Shown: in pieces, positions 21,639-32,699 of the stretch
How positions within the stretch are numbered: the stretch's first letter is position 1
Layout: every line of letters begins with the position of its first letter
NCBI GenBank assembly: GCA_002633025.1
Contig: NMRB01001850.1
Coordinates: 30,430 to 94,429 of the forward strand
DNA length: 64,000 bases
From: Notospermus geniculatus
Lineage: Eukaryota > Nemertea > Pilidiophora > Heteronemertea > Lineidae
Direction: 5' to 3'
Notes under the pieces: model-generated
Databases searched by the model: none
Told to the model about the DNA's origin: nothing
Seen by the model: only the letters and a program-made list of their open reading frames with translations
Translations under genes and position numbers: made by a program

Positions 21639-23066
21639 CCCTCACCGTAGATCAGTGGCCACTGATATTCAGTGGTGAACTGAATCACCACCAATTTAGC
21701 ACCAAAACAACACCACATTCAAGGACACCACTGATTCCACACTGAAATCGCCACTGTCTTGATCAGTGTTAGTTCCGAGTATAACTGATTTAACACCAGA
21801 AATCAGTGCTGAATCAGTTATAACTGAATCAGCACTGAAAAGACACTGAAACAACACCATCTGGACTTAGATTTCTCAGAGCAACACTGATTTAACACTG
21901 ATTCAATCAGCCAAATCAACAGCACTGAATCGCCACTGATTCCACACTGATATGACACCAAAATAACTTAGGCATTCTGGAGGACAGCACTGATTTAGCA
22001 CTGTTTTCTCTTTGTCAAAAATTGTTCCCAATAGAACTGATTTAGCACTAATTCACCACTGATTTACCACTGTGTGCCTCTATCAGGCCAAGGTGGAGTT
22101 GGTCACTCAACATTGATAACAACAACTACAACGAAAAGGATTCAAACTTAACTGCCATATTCAAATGATGATTTGTGATGTGTGGAAGTTTTTCTGCACG
22201 AACATGGTCCCATTTCATTGAAATCTGCATTCTATTCACTGTGGATCAACTACTGATGAAATCCTATTGTATACAAGGATTTAGGTGGTAAGTTTCTGAG
22301 AAATACTGCCAAATTTTATCGATTTTCTATCATCATTGATGATCTGCATCCATCATCATATCAACCTACTACTACTAGGACCTATTAGGCCTACAAACTA
22401 AAGCACCGGCATTTAGTGTTCACGTAGGCCTACAAATGCACCCAGCTAACTAGATTTAGTAAAGAGACTACTAGTTTCCCCCAAGCACATGCAACCATAA
22501 CCAAGCTACCATTGATACACGTATCCACTATGAAGTACATCTTGAACATTATACAAAGCATAGCCTACACCATGGAAGTATTATATAATACTTCCATGTG
22601 TACCCCAATGCATATAGCCTTCATGCACACTGTATGCTCAAACTACTTGAATCCTTTGTACTGCATCAATCAATACAACATCACTGAATTACCACCAAAT
22701 CACCACTGAATTACCACCAAATCACCACTGAACTAGCACCAAATTTAACACTGAATTACCACTGATATCAACACTGAATCACCACCAGAACCACACTGAA
22801 ATGCCACCAAACCAGCACTGAATTACCACCAAAAAGAACACTGATTTAGAACTGAAACTGACACTGATTTGACACCAAACCCACACTGATTTAGAACTGA
22901 ATTACTCATTTGCATATTCTGGAAGCACTGATTCACCACTGATTTAGAACTGATACAACACTGATGTGGAACCAATTACCACCAATAGAGAACTGAATGG
23001 TGTTGTGTGGTGTAACACTGATTTGCCACTGATTAGCACTGAAAACACCACTGATCTACGGTGAGG
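21639..23066. mobile_element. 1.4-kb element of two ACTGA arrays around a unique core
   Basis: Perfect 19-bp inverted ends: CCTCACCGTAGATCAGTGG at 21,639 and its complement ending at 23,066. Next to each end is an array rich in CACTGAT, CACTGAA, CACCAC and CACCAAA words (about 21,656-22,080 and 22,679-23,050). The right array alone has about 23 ACTGA in roughly 370 bp. Both arrays run on the same strand although the ends are inverted. The core (22,081-22,678) is unrelated unique DNA with a 28-bp palindrome. No protein is encoded. Likely a non-autonomous DNA transposon whose transposase binds subterminal repeats (inference). Confidence 0.85.
22571..22598. repeat. Perfect 28-bp palindrome without loop
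   Basis: Reads CATGGAAGTATTAT followed directly by its complement. It lies in the middle of the unique core of the ACTGA-array element. It could extrude as a cruciform or bind a dimeric protein; function unknown. Confidence 0.95.
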
Positions 23067-24216
23067 GGTACCACCCTACCTTAAGAAATCCTGCGGAGAA
23101 TACTGCTTCATTGTTTCTTTTTGAAGGATTTTTTTCATTTTAAATTGAACTGCTTGCCATTAATTATCAACAGACTGTGGCCATTTTACAAGGATGACTA
23201 TGTCAACATGGACTTGAAGAACTAGGCCTAGAAATCTGGCAAAAAACCCTGACAAGTTACAAGGTTGATTCAGTTCACAAAAACAAGTAAAAACTACGTA
23301 GTGTGACTTATTATCACTGTCTACACATAGCACAGAAACCATTCATATATTGTAAACTTTTAATATTGTTTAGTCTTTGTCTTGCAAACGTGGAATAATT
23401 TTGATGAAATATCACTTCATGTATCTATACTGTAATTTGTACTGCTGATGCTGATATTCCTTTGTATTATTGTCCTCAAAGTTAATTTTGTTTTACTTGC
23501 TCATCAAACTCATCCACAATTACACCAACTTTTGATATGCAGATGCAGACAAACCTGGGAAGTGTCCTTACGAAGCCAGAATTTTGACATGACTTTCGAC
23601 ATATCAAGATATTAACAAAAATAACAATGTTGTTTAGGCCTTTTGACGTCACAACGTCACCGAGATTGCCAGTCGCATCATCCATGATGTCGGCAACGTC
23701 ATGTGCGATGGAATGACGTCTTTACACCACTCGAATGGGTATGACGTCATTACGTTCCCTAAGCGCTCACATGAATTTAGCCTATAGTTCCATTTCCTAG
23801 TCATGAAAATGCAAATACTGACTTCTTACTAAAGTTTCCTTTTGGGGGGGTAGGGGAAGCGGGTTCAGGGGTAGGGGTAGGGGTTGGCCGCAGAGAAATA
23901 CTCTGTAAATGAAAGCATCAGCTGTGAATAACTTGAACGTTCAGCATACCAGTGGGTTATCATTGAGTTTCTGATAAAAAAATAGTGCAGGAAACAAATT
24001 TAATGAATGTATAGTAATATTGGTACCAATAATATATACTTTGTATTTGCAGATATTTCACGTTATAATGGAATGATCGTCCAGGAAACCGTGATATGAG
24101 AAAGGATACAGGTGGACGGATAAGGAGGTGACCCTATTGTTGATTTCAGGATAAAAAACGTAAGGTCCTCGTGTATTTTTTTATAAGGTTAGCTGGAACA
24201 ACCTACAGATATATGA

Positions 24217-24698
24217 GGTGGTCTAGGAAAACCCGTCAGATGTCGCGTTCGAGGAAAGTGTTAATGGCCTTGGTGAACCCGCACATTTCAATACACTGAT
24301 TTCACATCTCGCACGATCGCAGCGCCCCTGGAAGAATTTGGCTTGGCCACTTCTGTTTTCAACCTCACTACCAGGAGTACGGGCAAAAAATCCCTGGATC
24401 GAGGTTGAATTGCACGCAGTGATTCCCTGCCGCCACCAGGGAATGGATCCTTGGCGGCGGTGTGTTTTTCAACCTCGATCTAGGAAATATTTGCCTGATA
24501 TTACTCCTGGTAGTGAGGTTGAAAACGGAAGTGGCCAAGCCAAATTCTACCACGGGCGCTGCGATCGTGTGATATGTGAAATCGGTGTATAGCTGAAATG
24601 TATTACATAACAGATAAACAGTAGCAGATCAATGTACAGGCAATCTGACAGCCCTTGTTGATCATTCAGTGACATCTGTTAGGTTTTCCTAGACTGCC
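24217..24698. mobile_element. MITE with GGTGGTCTAGG ends (A2 copy)
   Basis: Ortholog of 11,107-11,290. Split by the CACTG-ended MITE at 24,294-24,587. The ends remain recognisable. Confidence 0.8.
24294..24587. mobile_element. CACTG-ended MITE present in A2 only
   Basis: Arms of about 86 bp, beginning CACTGATTTCACATCTCGCA and ending with the near complement ...GTGAAATCGGTG. They share 'ggcttggccacttc' and 'caacctcactaccaggagta'. The flanks are ATA/TATA, and A1 has 'gcaatagctg' at about 11,178. The TA-rich target fits a mariner/Tc1-type element (inference). Confidence 0.9.
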
Positions 24699-24704
24699 AC
24701 ACAT

Positions 24705-25023
24705 CAGGGTTTCCGCCAGAGGGGGGGGGGGCAAGGGGGACAGAAGCCCCTTTCATGACCTAAAGGGGGCTTCCCCCCCCCCTTATTATTGCAGAGCACT
24801 GTCATTAAATTGCCCTTATTTTCATTCCAGAGACACAACAGCTGAACAAAGATCTGTACACTTCCGATTTCTCAAACATGTTACACCAGATTAACATTGA
24901 AAATATGCAACACTCGGAGATGTTACACCAGAATTAACATTGAAAACATGCAACACTCTGAGAAATTACACCAGAATTAACATTGTGCCCCCCCCTAGAT
25001 ATTTTTTTCTGGCGGAAACCCTG
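24705..25023. mobile_element. CAGGGTTTCCGCCAGA-family MITE (A2)
   Basis: Ortholog of 11,297-11,773 without the nested insertion, so it shows the complete internal structure. The G-run lies inside the left end and the C-run inside the right. Three roughly 39-bp units contain 'ttaacattgaaaa' and 'tgcaacactc'. CACAT duplications at 24,700-24,704 and 25,024-25,028. Confidence 0.92.
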
Positions 25024-25479
25024 CACATACATGTATCAGTCTGTGCCTTGAATAAAGTCACAATACAAGTTGCTGATGGACAAGCATCATGATCACTTAC
25101 ATACCATTGAAATATCATCCAATGATCACTTCCTGAACATCAAAGGAATGATATTGTTATTCCATATACTCCACTCTTCTATGCAAAGTGAAAGCAAAGA
25201 TTTGTCTGGAAACGGTAAAAAAATTCTCTACCAAAGATGTACATATATGCGACAATGACTATGCAGTTTCTGGTTGTCAGTGACCTGTAGGGCCATTCTG
25301 GTCACAACTGACCTGTTCTTATCAACCTGTGTCACATTTTAGTATCTAGTTGTTGAAACATAGAGAGGAAGAGCCTTTCTTCAAATATTTTTCAATCAGC
25401 GCCATTTGTGAGCAAATTTTGATTGAAGATGCTGTCTGCTGGACTCTGGGGGCAGAAGAGCTAATACCTTTAACTCTTT

Positions 25480-25608
25480 GGGTCGAATTCATAAAGCGGT
25501 TCTATCTTTAGAACCGTGTTAGGCCGGTTCCGCAGGTATCGTCAACCACTGTACTTGGAACCGGCCTAAGACGGTTCTAATGATAGAACTGCTTTATGAA
25601 TACGACCC
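25480..25608. mobile_element. GGGTCG-ended MITE present in A2 only
   Basis: 129 bp. The ends are GGGTCGAATTCATAAAGC and GCTTTATGAATACGACCC, with further inverted words 'ggttctatc' and 'gatagaac', 'aggccggttcc' and 'ggaaccggcct'. A1 has one TTT at the site (12,235-12,237) and A2 has TTT on both sides, a 3-bp duplication consistent with PIF/Harbinger-like insertion. Confidence 0.92.
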
Positions 25609-26171
25609 TTTGACGCTTGGCCATTGTTGGAAAAAACTGTCTTTTTGCTGGGGGTCTAACATGAGTCTAGTAATTTTGCTGTTGCTCCATAATCGCAAAT
25701 GACTTCAAAGCAATGTTTTAACTGCACATAGGCAAGACTATGCTCGTAGGTCCTCAATGAAGCCCCTGCGACATGACGTTCACACTCAGCCGCATTCTGA
25801 ACAGGCGAGCAAAAGACTGCCATTCGACACACTGACGTACAAATAATTTCCTGAAATGTTTCTCGGTGGTGTGGCATGCCAACTGGACATGCAGGACTTT
25901 AGTATGGCAAAAGCCCTTTCCAACAACGTCAATCCCTGACACAGCCAATTCGAAAGTATTTTTGCTCGATTTTTGAAAAAAATGTCTCTAAATTCATCTG
26001 CATGTATATTTACGGCAAAGGCGCCCGAAAAGGCGCTCAACTTGTTGAGAATTTAATTCTATTTCATTTGCAGTAGTTTCAGCTCAATCGGACCAATAAT
26101 AAGTGAGTTGCATGAGCAAAAGAAAGTGGTGGTGTCGGGCTAACTGATACCAAGTTATCTCGGCCTCGGCG

Positions 26172-26471
26172 TCAAGGAGTTAACATTGATGTTGAAATCG
26201 GTAATCCTTGATCCATCCATGCCCCATTAAAACCAAGTGTTAGTGTAGTTCCATTTTCATACCATATGAGAGTTGGACAGGATAAATTACCTTGCCAGAA
26301 GGCAAGTGTAAAGTTCACGTCAGGATATTTAGCCTTAAAAGACGACACCCCCTCAAGCATCTTTTTCATTATCGTACTCGACAGAACTGTTGCGTGTATA
26401 CATGGCCATCTTCCGCCAAGAGGCATTCGAACTTTAAGCAAATATTTCATGTCTTGAAAGAACGTTCCCAT
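26172..26471 (-). CDS. Possible coding segment, unrecognised (A2)
   Basis: The minus-strand counterpart of 12,999-13,229, open for 99 codons: MGTFFQDMKYLLKVRMPL, then 'YPDVNFTLAFWQG'. A donor-like CAAG/GTAATT follows 'FWQ', so the frame beyond it may be intronic. A second minus-strand frame starting MSKSKKSMDNLVKPRD (from about 26,574) overlaps its start in another phase. The start of the plus-strand candidate gene lies only about 50 bp beyond that. No family is recognised and substitution patterns do not support selection. Confidence 0.2.
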   Translation of the reverse strand: MGTFFQDMKYLLKVRMPLGGRWPCIHATVLSSTIMKKMLEGVSSFKAKYPDVNFTLAFWQGNLSCPTLIWYENGTTLTLGFNGAWMDQGLPISTSMLTP

Positions 26472-26623
26472 GCATCTTAAGACGCCTGTCGCCAGGTCTG
26501 CCCTCGACCATGACCACCCAAGTTTTTAAATCACGGGGTTTGACAAGGTTATCCATTGATTTTTTGGACTTACTCATCCTCAAAACAGGAACTGAGGGAA
26601 AGATAATTTTAACTTGATTGAAA

Positions 26624-26698
26624 ATGGCGGACAATATCGGGGATGCTCTTCTGTGCACTTCCGAAGATTTTCCAACTGCCGCTAGAAATTGGTTCAAA
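26624..26698 (+). CDS. Candidate gene, exon 1 (A2), unknown small protein
   Basis: ATG in the context GAAAATGGCGGACA, which also matches the YY1 motif often found at animal first exons. It codes for 25 residues, MADNIGDALL ... TAARNWFK, and is followed directly by GTAAAT, a good splice donor, in phase 0. Compared with A1, three substitutions fall in this exon and all are silent, which supports coding under constraint. The exon joins in frame to 27,436-27,516. The intron of 737 bp carries a TGAGGAACC MITE at 26,799-27,166. I do not recognise the protein. The main doubts are the shortness of the product and the loss of the donor in A1. Confidence 0.45.
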
Positions 26699-26798
26699 GT
26701 AAATTTCACAGAAAAGGAAACGTTGTAGAATATGATTGGATCATGTTACGGTCACCTGACCATCTGCGGGAGGAAGCTGACAACAGTGTGAATTCTAA

Positions 26799-27166
26799 TG
26801 GGGAACCCGTGTGACAATAGATGGCGCAGCGAGTATAAGACCCGAATGATGTACCGACGTCACATTTTTCGCTGTTGACGTTACGCCGTCAAAACATCTG
26901 TGTACATTTTTCTACACAATTTTCGGGGGGATTTTCCCCAAAAGATGTTGTCAATATTGGCATTCTGTGGCATTTCTGACAACAAAGCAGTGATATATGG
27001 AAAACACTGAAAATGAAGCAGGGCCGTGTAATTTAATCAAAATCGAACCAAACAGAGTGGTTTATTCTGAGGCAAGAAGTAGGCTAAATGGAAATACTGT
27101 TAGAAAATAGGACTTCCGGGTCTTACAGCAGCGCCACATCGTGGCGTTAGTTTGCGAGTTCTCCCA
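26799..27166. mobile_element. TGAGGAACC-family MITE (A2)
   Basis: The ends are TGGGGAACCCG and GCGAGTTCTCCCA. Ortholog of 13,548-13,912. It lies inside the proposed intron of the candidate gene. Confidence 0.8.
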
Positions 27167-27435
27167 TGACCACATGCAATGTTGGGCATGAATGTCATGT
27201 TGCGATCAAGCCTATAATGGATATAATTCCAAAAGAATGCTGCAAAGTCTAGTGCCATTAGGTTCTGACACAAATTGCAAACTGGACATCCTCTAGAAGT
27301 CAAACAAGGAAGATGTAGCCACTTATAGTTAAAACCAGCAATCTTGGAAAGAATGTTTGACGTCTCCCAGCACGACTGATCGTACTGAAATGAGGTCATC
27401 GATTTGACCTTGAGAATGTTTGCACTCTGCCGCAG

Positions 27436-27516
27436 GCGATGATACCATCTTTACATAAGACGGTTCATCATTTTTACCGAGAGTTCAACGCTGGTAGCCT
27501 GGGACAGTACGCTTGA
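27436..27516 (+). CDS. Candidate gene, exon 2 (A2)
   Basis: Preceded by a pyrimidine-rich acceptor 'gcactctgccgcag'. In phase 0 it reads AMIPSLHKTVHHFYREFNAG, then SLGQYA and TGA. AATAAA follows 14 bases after the stop (27,531-27,536), a possible polyadenylation signal. The joined product would be about 51 residues: a short acidic N-terminus and a basic, aromatic C-terminal half. In A1 the TGA is TCA and the frame continues 20 codons. No signal peptide or membrane segment is seen. It may be a small protein gene or the first exons of a broken larger one. Confidence 0.4.
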   Translation, partial: AMIPSLHKTVHHFYREFNAGSLGQYA

Positions 27517-28342
27517 AGTGGATGGAAGCAAATAAAATTAGGAAAAGAGCCCATTTGTTACGACCAGTAAGGCCTAGAAAAAGAAATTGTGTGTTTCCGG
27601 TCATTTGTAATTTTCCGACTGACCCTCAAAAATTCTGACTAGCCAGGCAACAAAATTGTTTTTCTCACAAAAATGCATCAAATCTATCAAAATTAGTCTC
27701 TCTTACTCTCTAGGCCTTTCGTCATGGATGCCAGAGCAGCTTTTGAGGCTGTTCCTGGCTTCTAGATAAACTTTAGTATAATCCCTGTAGCTGCAATAAA
27801 ATTATCTGTACCAAAATTGGAAAATAAAAAAAAATCCCGACCGTCCGACCCTCGATTTTTGGAAATCGCTGATGACCAGAAACACACAATTTATTTTGCT
27901 AGGCCTAAATAAAAATGGAAGGCTAGCCACAAGCATCTCAGCAGGATCCAAGTGTCAGATCCTTGATCCATTGTCACTTCACAATGAAGTTGATATTTTG
28001 AGGGACAAGACTGTGTGACTCTTTCAAAAAAAGTTTGCGCTCCGTCTCACCATCCTCCCACAGCAGGGCTTTGGTCTCGTTCCTCTTCATACACTCCACA
28101 CAAAGCCCTGCTGAAATTGGGCCTCCCAGGCAAGCAGAGGCGGTCAGAAAACCATTGCCCAATCAGAATGCAGCATTTTCAGGGTGTCAATATTAAAATA
28201 ATTACGACTCATAATAACAATCAAAAATAATAAGAATCTTTCCTATATACAGAAGAACCTCTGTGATAAAATNACGCCAAACCCGGCTGTGCATATATTA
28301 CTACCAGAAAATGGCGCATACTGGTCGCTAATGGCACGAGAA

Positions 28343-28534
28343 TACAGTATTTTCGCGACGCTAAATGTTCGCGATTTTGGTGATCTACGAATTCGCGAAG
28401 AATAAATATTCGCGATTGGAACCCTTCACCTTCAAAATAATAATAGGAAGAGTAATTTTCGCACGATTTATGTTCGTGTTTTGACCCTTGAACGCGAAAA
28501 TAAAATGCACGCGAAAATTTCACGGTTTACAGTA
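28343..28534. mobile_element. TTCGCG-rich MITE with TACTGTRAAC ends (A2 only)
   Basis: The right end reads TTTCACGGTTTACAGTA and the left TACAGTATTTTCGCG. The interior is full of 'ttcgcgaa', 'cgcgaaaa' and 'attcgcg' words. Same family as 53,655-53,877. The A1 equivalent lacks it. A single N at 28,273 lies just upstream. Confidence 0.7.
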
Positions 28535-28564
28535 TTTAAGTCCATTAGGTCCGTACTCCTGCAA

Positions 28565-28998
28565 TGAGGAACCGGAGGAACTAGTCCGTGACGTGGCGCT
28601 GACGAACAAGTCAGTTAAAACTATGACGTCAAAAGTCAAGCCAACGTTATTTTCCAATTAATTCTGAAACTACACCCTACTTCCAGCCCTAATATACCTG
28701 AAGTAGTCCATTGAATTTTGAATTTTACACGCTTATCATCAAGTGTAGGAGTGACCCAATGCATCTGAATATTTTCAAACGAAAATTCAAGCGAGAACAT
28801 GTTGAATTTCATCGATAAAATTAACGATTTTAGCGAAAAACAACAGACCGAAGAGCAACGTCATTGATTCTGAATGACGCATCACATAACGTCACGAACG
28901 ATGCACGACGTCGATGACGTTAGATGTCGCAGCACATGCGCTTTTGTGTTAAAACTGAGTTGTTCCCCAGCGCCTCCTTTGGGCATGCCGGTCCCCCA
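28565..28998. mobile_element. TGAGGAACC-family MITE, 'gcgctgacgaac' subtype (A2)
   Basis: The ends are TGAGGAACCGGAGG and GCCGGTCCCCCA between AA and TT. Longer than its A1 ortholog (17,049-17,436) because of small internal indels. It keeps both 'actcagttaaaac' and 'gttaaaactgagtt' type arms. Confidence 0.85.
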
Positions 28999-29088
28999 TT
29001 ATCATAATTGCAAACAAAAGTTACACATCAAAACCAGATGAGAGTGATTGAACTGCAACAACCACCAGACCAGAAGTGATGCTTTACA

Positions 29089-29370
29089 TACAGTACACTG
29101 CACAATTGACCTCACTTCCGCGCCGTGCGCCGATCCGCGTACCACATGCAGCGGCATGCGCGTACCGTCCTCGTATCTTCCGCGGACGTCGTGCACCGTC
29201 ATGGAAGGCACGCAGTTAAGACGTAACGTCATTCCCCGTGGTGCGCGGACGTCACGTAGAAGAGACACGTGACGCACCCGTACCATACGCAATGAACTGA
29301 AGCGTACCTTCCGCGTGACGTACGCAGAAGGTACGCAGATAAATGTAGGTCAATTGTGCAACGTACTGTA
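29089..29370. mobile_element. CGTAC-rich MITE (A2)
   Basis: Arms 'tacagtacactgcacaattg' and 'caattgtgcaacgtactgta'. Better preserved than the A1 ortholog at 17,524-17,815. CpG-rich interior with 'ttccgcg' on both strands. Confidence 0.75.
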
Positions 29371-30071
29371 ATCCTGTCCGAGCACAATCAAATTTTCATT
29401 TAATGTCCCGATTTCAATTTCAGAGTCAGGCCTAGGTACTTCATACGGGGCTGCCTTTTCCCTTGAAGAAATCACCCTAAGCTGATTGGAGGAAGAGCAC
29501 ACAGTCAACAAGCAAGAAACTCACAAGTTTCTAGACAGAACTACAAAAATTATCAACAAGTAAAGGACAACATTACAACACACACAGACGAAAATGGAGA
29601 AATAGTATTTGAGGTACAATTACAAAGTCATTTATATCTATTCTGCCAGAAAGAAATGTTTACAACAAGAAAGTTTTGCTCGTGTAACAGCACGAATTGA
29701 CGGCATTGTGACAAAAAAAGTTTGAAATGGCACACTGTTCTTTGTACTAGAGGCGCCTTTAACCTATGAAATCGTTATGTAAATATTAACAAAAATTCAA
29801 ATTTCATTAAAAATACTAATATATCATTATGTAGATAACAATCCTTTTGTATGCGTTTTATAAGTGGTGATGTGACAAGAAAAATCATGCCTGATATTCT
29901 AAAAAATTTGTTAGATATCATAAAAATAGGCTAGTTTTTCTTAACAGAATAAAAAGTTCAGAAAAAAAGCCAAGTAAAAACTAGGACTTTTTCTTACTTT
30001 TTACAAAATAATACACGGCAAAAAAGATTAAAAGAAAAATATCCCTGTGAAATTTATAAAAATTATCTTAC

Positions 30072-30180
30072 CCTGGTTTCCAACCTGGATGCGTGTTATA
30101 GTAGCATTCGGAGTGCATCCTGGTACAGAGAGGTAAATAAACTCGGGAACTGGGAACTGTCGCAGCGTCTTGGCCGAGCC
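30072..30180 (-). CDS. Putative 109-nt exon (A2), unrecognised
   Basis: On the minus strand an acceptor-like 'ctcgatcag' precedes an open frame GSAKTLRQFPVPEFIYLSVP, then GCTPNATITRIQVGN, ending at CAGG/GTAAGA, a strong donor. The A1 counterpart is frameshifted by a 7-base deletion. Part of the DNA ('accaggatgcac' and 'gcatccaggtt') is itself an imperfect inverted repeat, so the frame could be chance. No family is recognised. Confidence 0.2.
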
Positions 30181-30418
30181 CTGATCGAGTGACAATTAAA
30201 GAAGTTCTGGCGATCTAACCGAGGTTCGTCTCCTTACACCTGCTGTGCTGGAATACAACCCACGTGGATGGGATTGCTCGTCTAATGTAGCGGAGACATG
30301 ACAACATGAGCATCAGGGGATGAGGAGAGTTCACTCTAAGGCCTTGCTTTGCGGGTTACAAAGACCTTTAGGCGTTTCTACCCTAACAAAGGGAGGCCCG
30401 GCCTCTTTATGTAAATCT

Positions 30419-31148
30419 TTCCAGGCTGGGAGAATAATGGGCGATTTTCTGAATCTGATGGAGGCTTTGGAATACAACAGGATAATTATCCGTAGAAGGG
30501 AAGAAAGTGTTGAAAAAATCCATTAGGTTTGCGTATGGTGTCTAGAATTTGAACTGTTAGCATATTCTGTATTCATGTGAAAAAAAGACGAAAAGGCCAA
30601 TACGTTGCCGCAAGATTGGAGTTGCCGGAATAATATGGATGGAGTTTCAACTTTATTAGAATAAGGAACAATTGATTGTATATCCTCGCTCATCCTAAGG
30701 ATAGACAATAGTTATACAATTACATTTGTCGGCTGGACGTTTTTCTCCTCTCGCTCGGCAACCAAGGCAAGTCGGTCGTCGAGAATGCCACGAAGACAGC
30801 ACATAACAGCAACTTAACCAGGGATGTTGAAAGGAGGCAAATTCTTAAATATACCTTAATTTTTTTCACAAGTAGCATTATAAGCAGTGTATTATGCACG
30901 AGGCATGCCAGAAGTGATATTTGGGTCCATTATGAGAAAATTTTTAGGCAGACGGTTTTGTTTTGAAGTTTTTGTGAAAACAGCTACGACACGAGGTAGG
31001 CCTTTGAGACTGAAGCCATTATTGCATGTGATAAAAGAATTTTAAAAAAGTTTTTGATATTTCTGTCTGGGAACATGATGATTAAGTCTTCAGACATATA
31101 ACTTCAATAGGTGACAGTCAGCTTGGTACATGTATAAATTGATGTCAT
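30419..31148. other. No recognised feature
   Basis: Single-copy sequence between the end of A2 and the CATAAAGG element. Contains only short frames and no clear repeat. Confidence 0.5.
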
Positions 31149-31629
31149 CAAGGAATCAAACATAAAGGTTTAACTGCGAACGATGAAGTAACTGAGGGAT
31201 ACACTTCATATGTTGCCACCAGATGTCTCTCACTGCATGAATTTTGGCTTTACGTAATAGGCACGAGCTTCAACTTTTTTATGGAAAAGTGGGGTATATG
31301 ATCTGTCAACTTGATGCCTTGAATTCCACTTCTGAGGATAACAGAGCTATTTTCAGCACAATTAGTGTTCCATGTGCAAATGTACGTTAGCCTATTCAAA
31401 TGTACACAGATGACCCTGCACTCTCATCATTCGTGGGGTTCTCATTCCTTTTGTATCATAAGATCAACTAGTCGGAATTCAACAAAACTTGCAGTAAACA
31501 TATGCAGTAGGTCTTGCCTATCATATGGAAGAGTCAGAAACGCAAATCTGTTGAGGTTTAAAGGGATACTGTCCACATTTATAAAATGCTAAATTTGCAA
31601 GTTGAACCTTTATGTTTGATTCCTTTATG
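31149..31629. mobile_element. CATAAAGG-ended element, copy without nested MITE
   Basis: Homologous to 13,945-14,804 throughout, with ATGTCAT on both sides. At 31,357-31,365 it reads CACAATTAG where the other copy carries a 370-bp MITE. It therefore supplies the empty site for the TGAGGAACC family. Confidence 0.85.
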
Positions 31630-31818
31630 ATGTCATCCAATCTTAGGTGTGTTGCATCTATCTGTAGGATCTAACGAGAGGTATGTGTAAGATTCTACTT
31701 TTATTCACGTGAGGACTGTTACTGTCACAAAATGTGTCGCCTTGGGTGATCATTATTATAGACAGACATTTTTATCATCCCATATGTGACTGTGACCTAA
31801 CTATGAAACTGAAAAGTT

Positions 31819-32161
31819 CAGGGTTATATCTAGGCCAATAGAGTGGCGGTGCGCTGTGCCACTAAAAGGGGGAGCGCTGCTGTGCCCTTTTTTAACCCCC
31901 TCGGGTGCAGCGCCCCTAAAAAAATTTTTTTAAATGTTTTAGTACCCCAGACCCTCTGTCATGGTCCCTTTTGGTCATATCACCTTAGAAACTGGCTTAA
32001 ATTGGCTTTTGACCGGAGTTATAGAGACCTTTTTAACTGACAAGCTTCTCAAATTCCGTTAGTAAAAATGTCGCGAATGAAAATTAGTGCCCTTTTCTAG
32101 GTTGAAGTGCCATTTTCACAAAGTTGCACCATGCCCTTCTGAAATCCTAGATATAACCCTG
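31819..32161. mobile_element. CAGGGTTATATCTAGG-family MITE
   Basis: The ends are CAGGGTTATATCTAGG and CCTAGATATAACCCTG, a perfect inverted pair. The 5-bp duplication AAGTT is at 31,814-31,818 and 32,162-32,166. The interior has 'gtgccctttttt' and 'gtcatatcaccttagaaact', as in the other copies. Confidence 0.93.
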
Positions 32162-32400
32162 AAGTTGGTATCTATGATCTAACCAAGGACTTCATGAACC
32201 AATGTTTGCATTAGACTCAAACGTTTCCTTGTTCGGTACAAAAGAAAACATGCAGAAGAATTTTCGTAGAATTCAAAATTCGCCACATATCACTGAAATT
32301 TCAAGTCGTGACTGTTTTTCAACAAGTATATGGTATTCATTGACTTATGTTTTTCATGTGTCGTTCTGTTTTAGTGCAAGTTTAATGCTAGGCCTACATT

Positions 32401-32699
32401 AAAGTTAAAGTTAAAGTTTTGGGTTTATATAGTCTGATATCAACAACGGTAGAGGTGTCATCCGACTTTACACTTTAACCCCAGTCTATCCTGAAACCTT
32501 TCAGTAGAACTCATATGAGCTGCTCATTCAGCGCTACAATTCTGAGCTTTTCTGACCGGTACCCATTTATACACCTGTTGGGTGGAGAGAGGCCAGTGAG
32601 GCAAAGAGACGTGCCCAAAGTTTCACGGCCAGTGGGATTCGAACCTGGGACCTTCGGACCGCTAGTCGGAGGCCCGAATCACTATACCGCCATGGCCCC
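32401..32699 (-). mobile_element. tRNA-derived SINE, reverse orientation
   Basis: Read on the minus strand: a tRNA-like head with box A-like 'tggcggtatagtgat' and a perfect box B 'ggttcgaatcc', then a tRNA-unrelated body with 'ctcactggcctctctccac' and 'ggtgtataaatgggtacc', then an (AACTTT)n-type tail. Same family as 58,624-58,912. The boxes are RNA polymerase III promoter elements; activity of this copy is unknown. Confidence 0.9.

Larger units (their letters stand above)
23067..30418 (+). repeat. Long direct duplication, copy A2
   Basis: Partner of A1. Homology starts immediately after the ACTGA-array element and stops at 'cctctttatgtaaat'. Insertions found only here are 24,294-24,587, 25,480-25,608 and 28,343-28,534. 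It lacks the A1-only elements. Confidence 0.95.

Noticed and set aside
20884-21745. Long open frames of 257-285 codons across 20.9-21.7 kb
   Set aside because: They consist almost entirely of the N gap and are artefacts.
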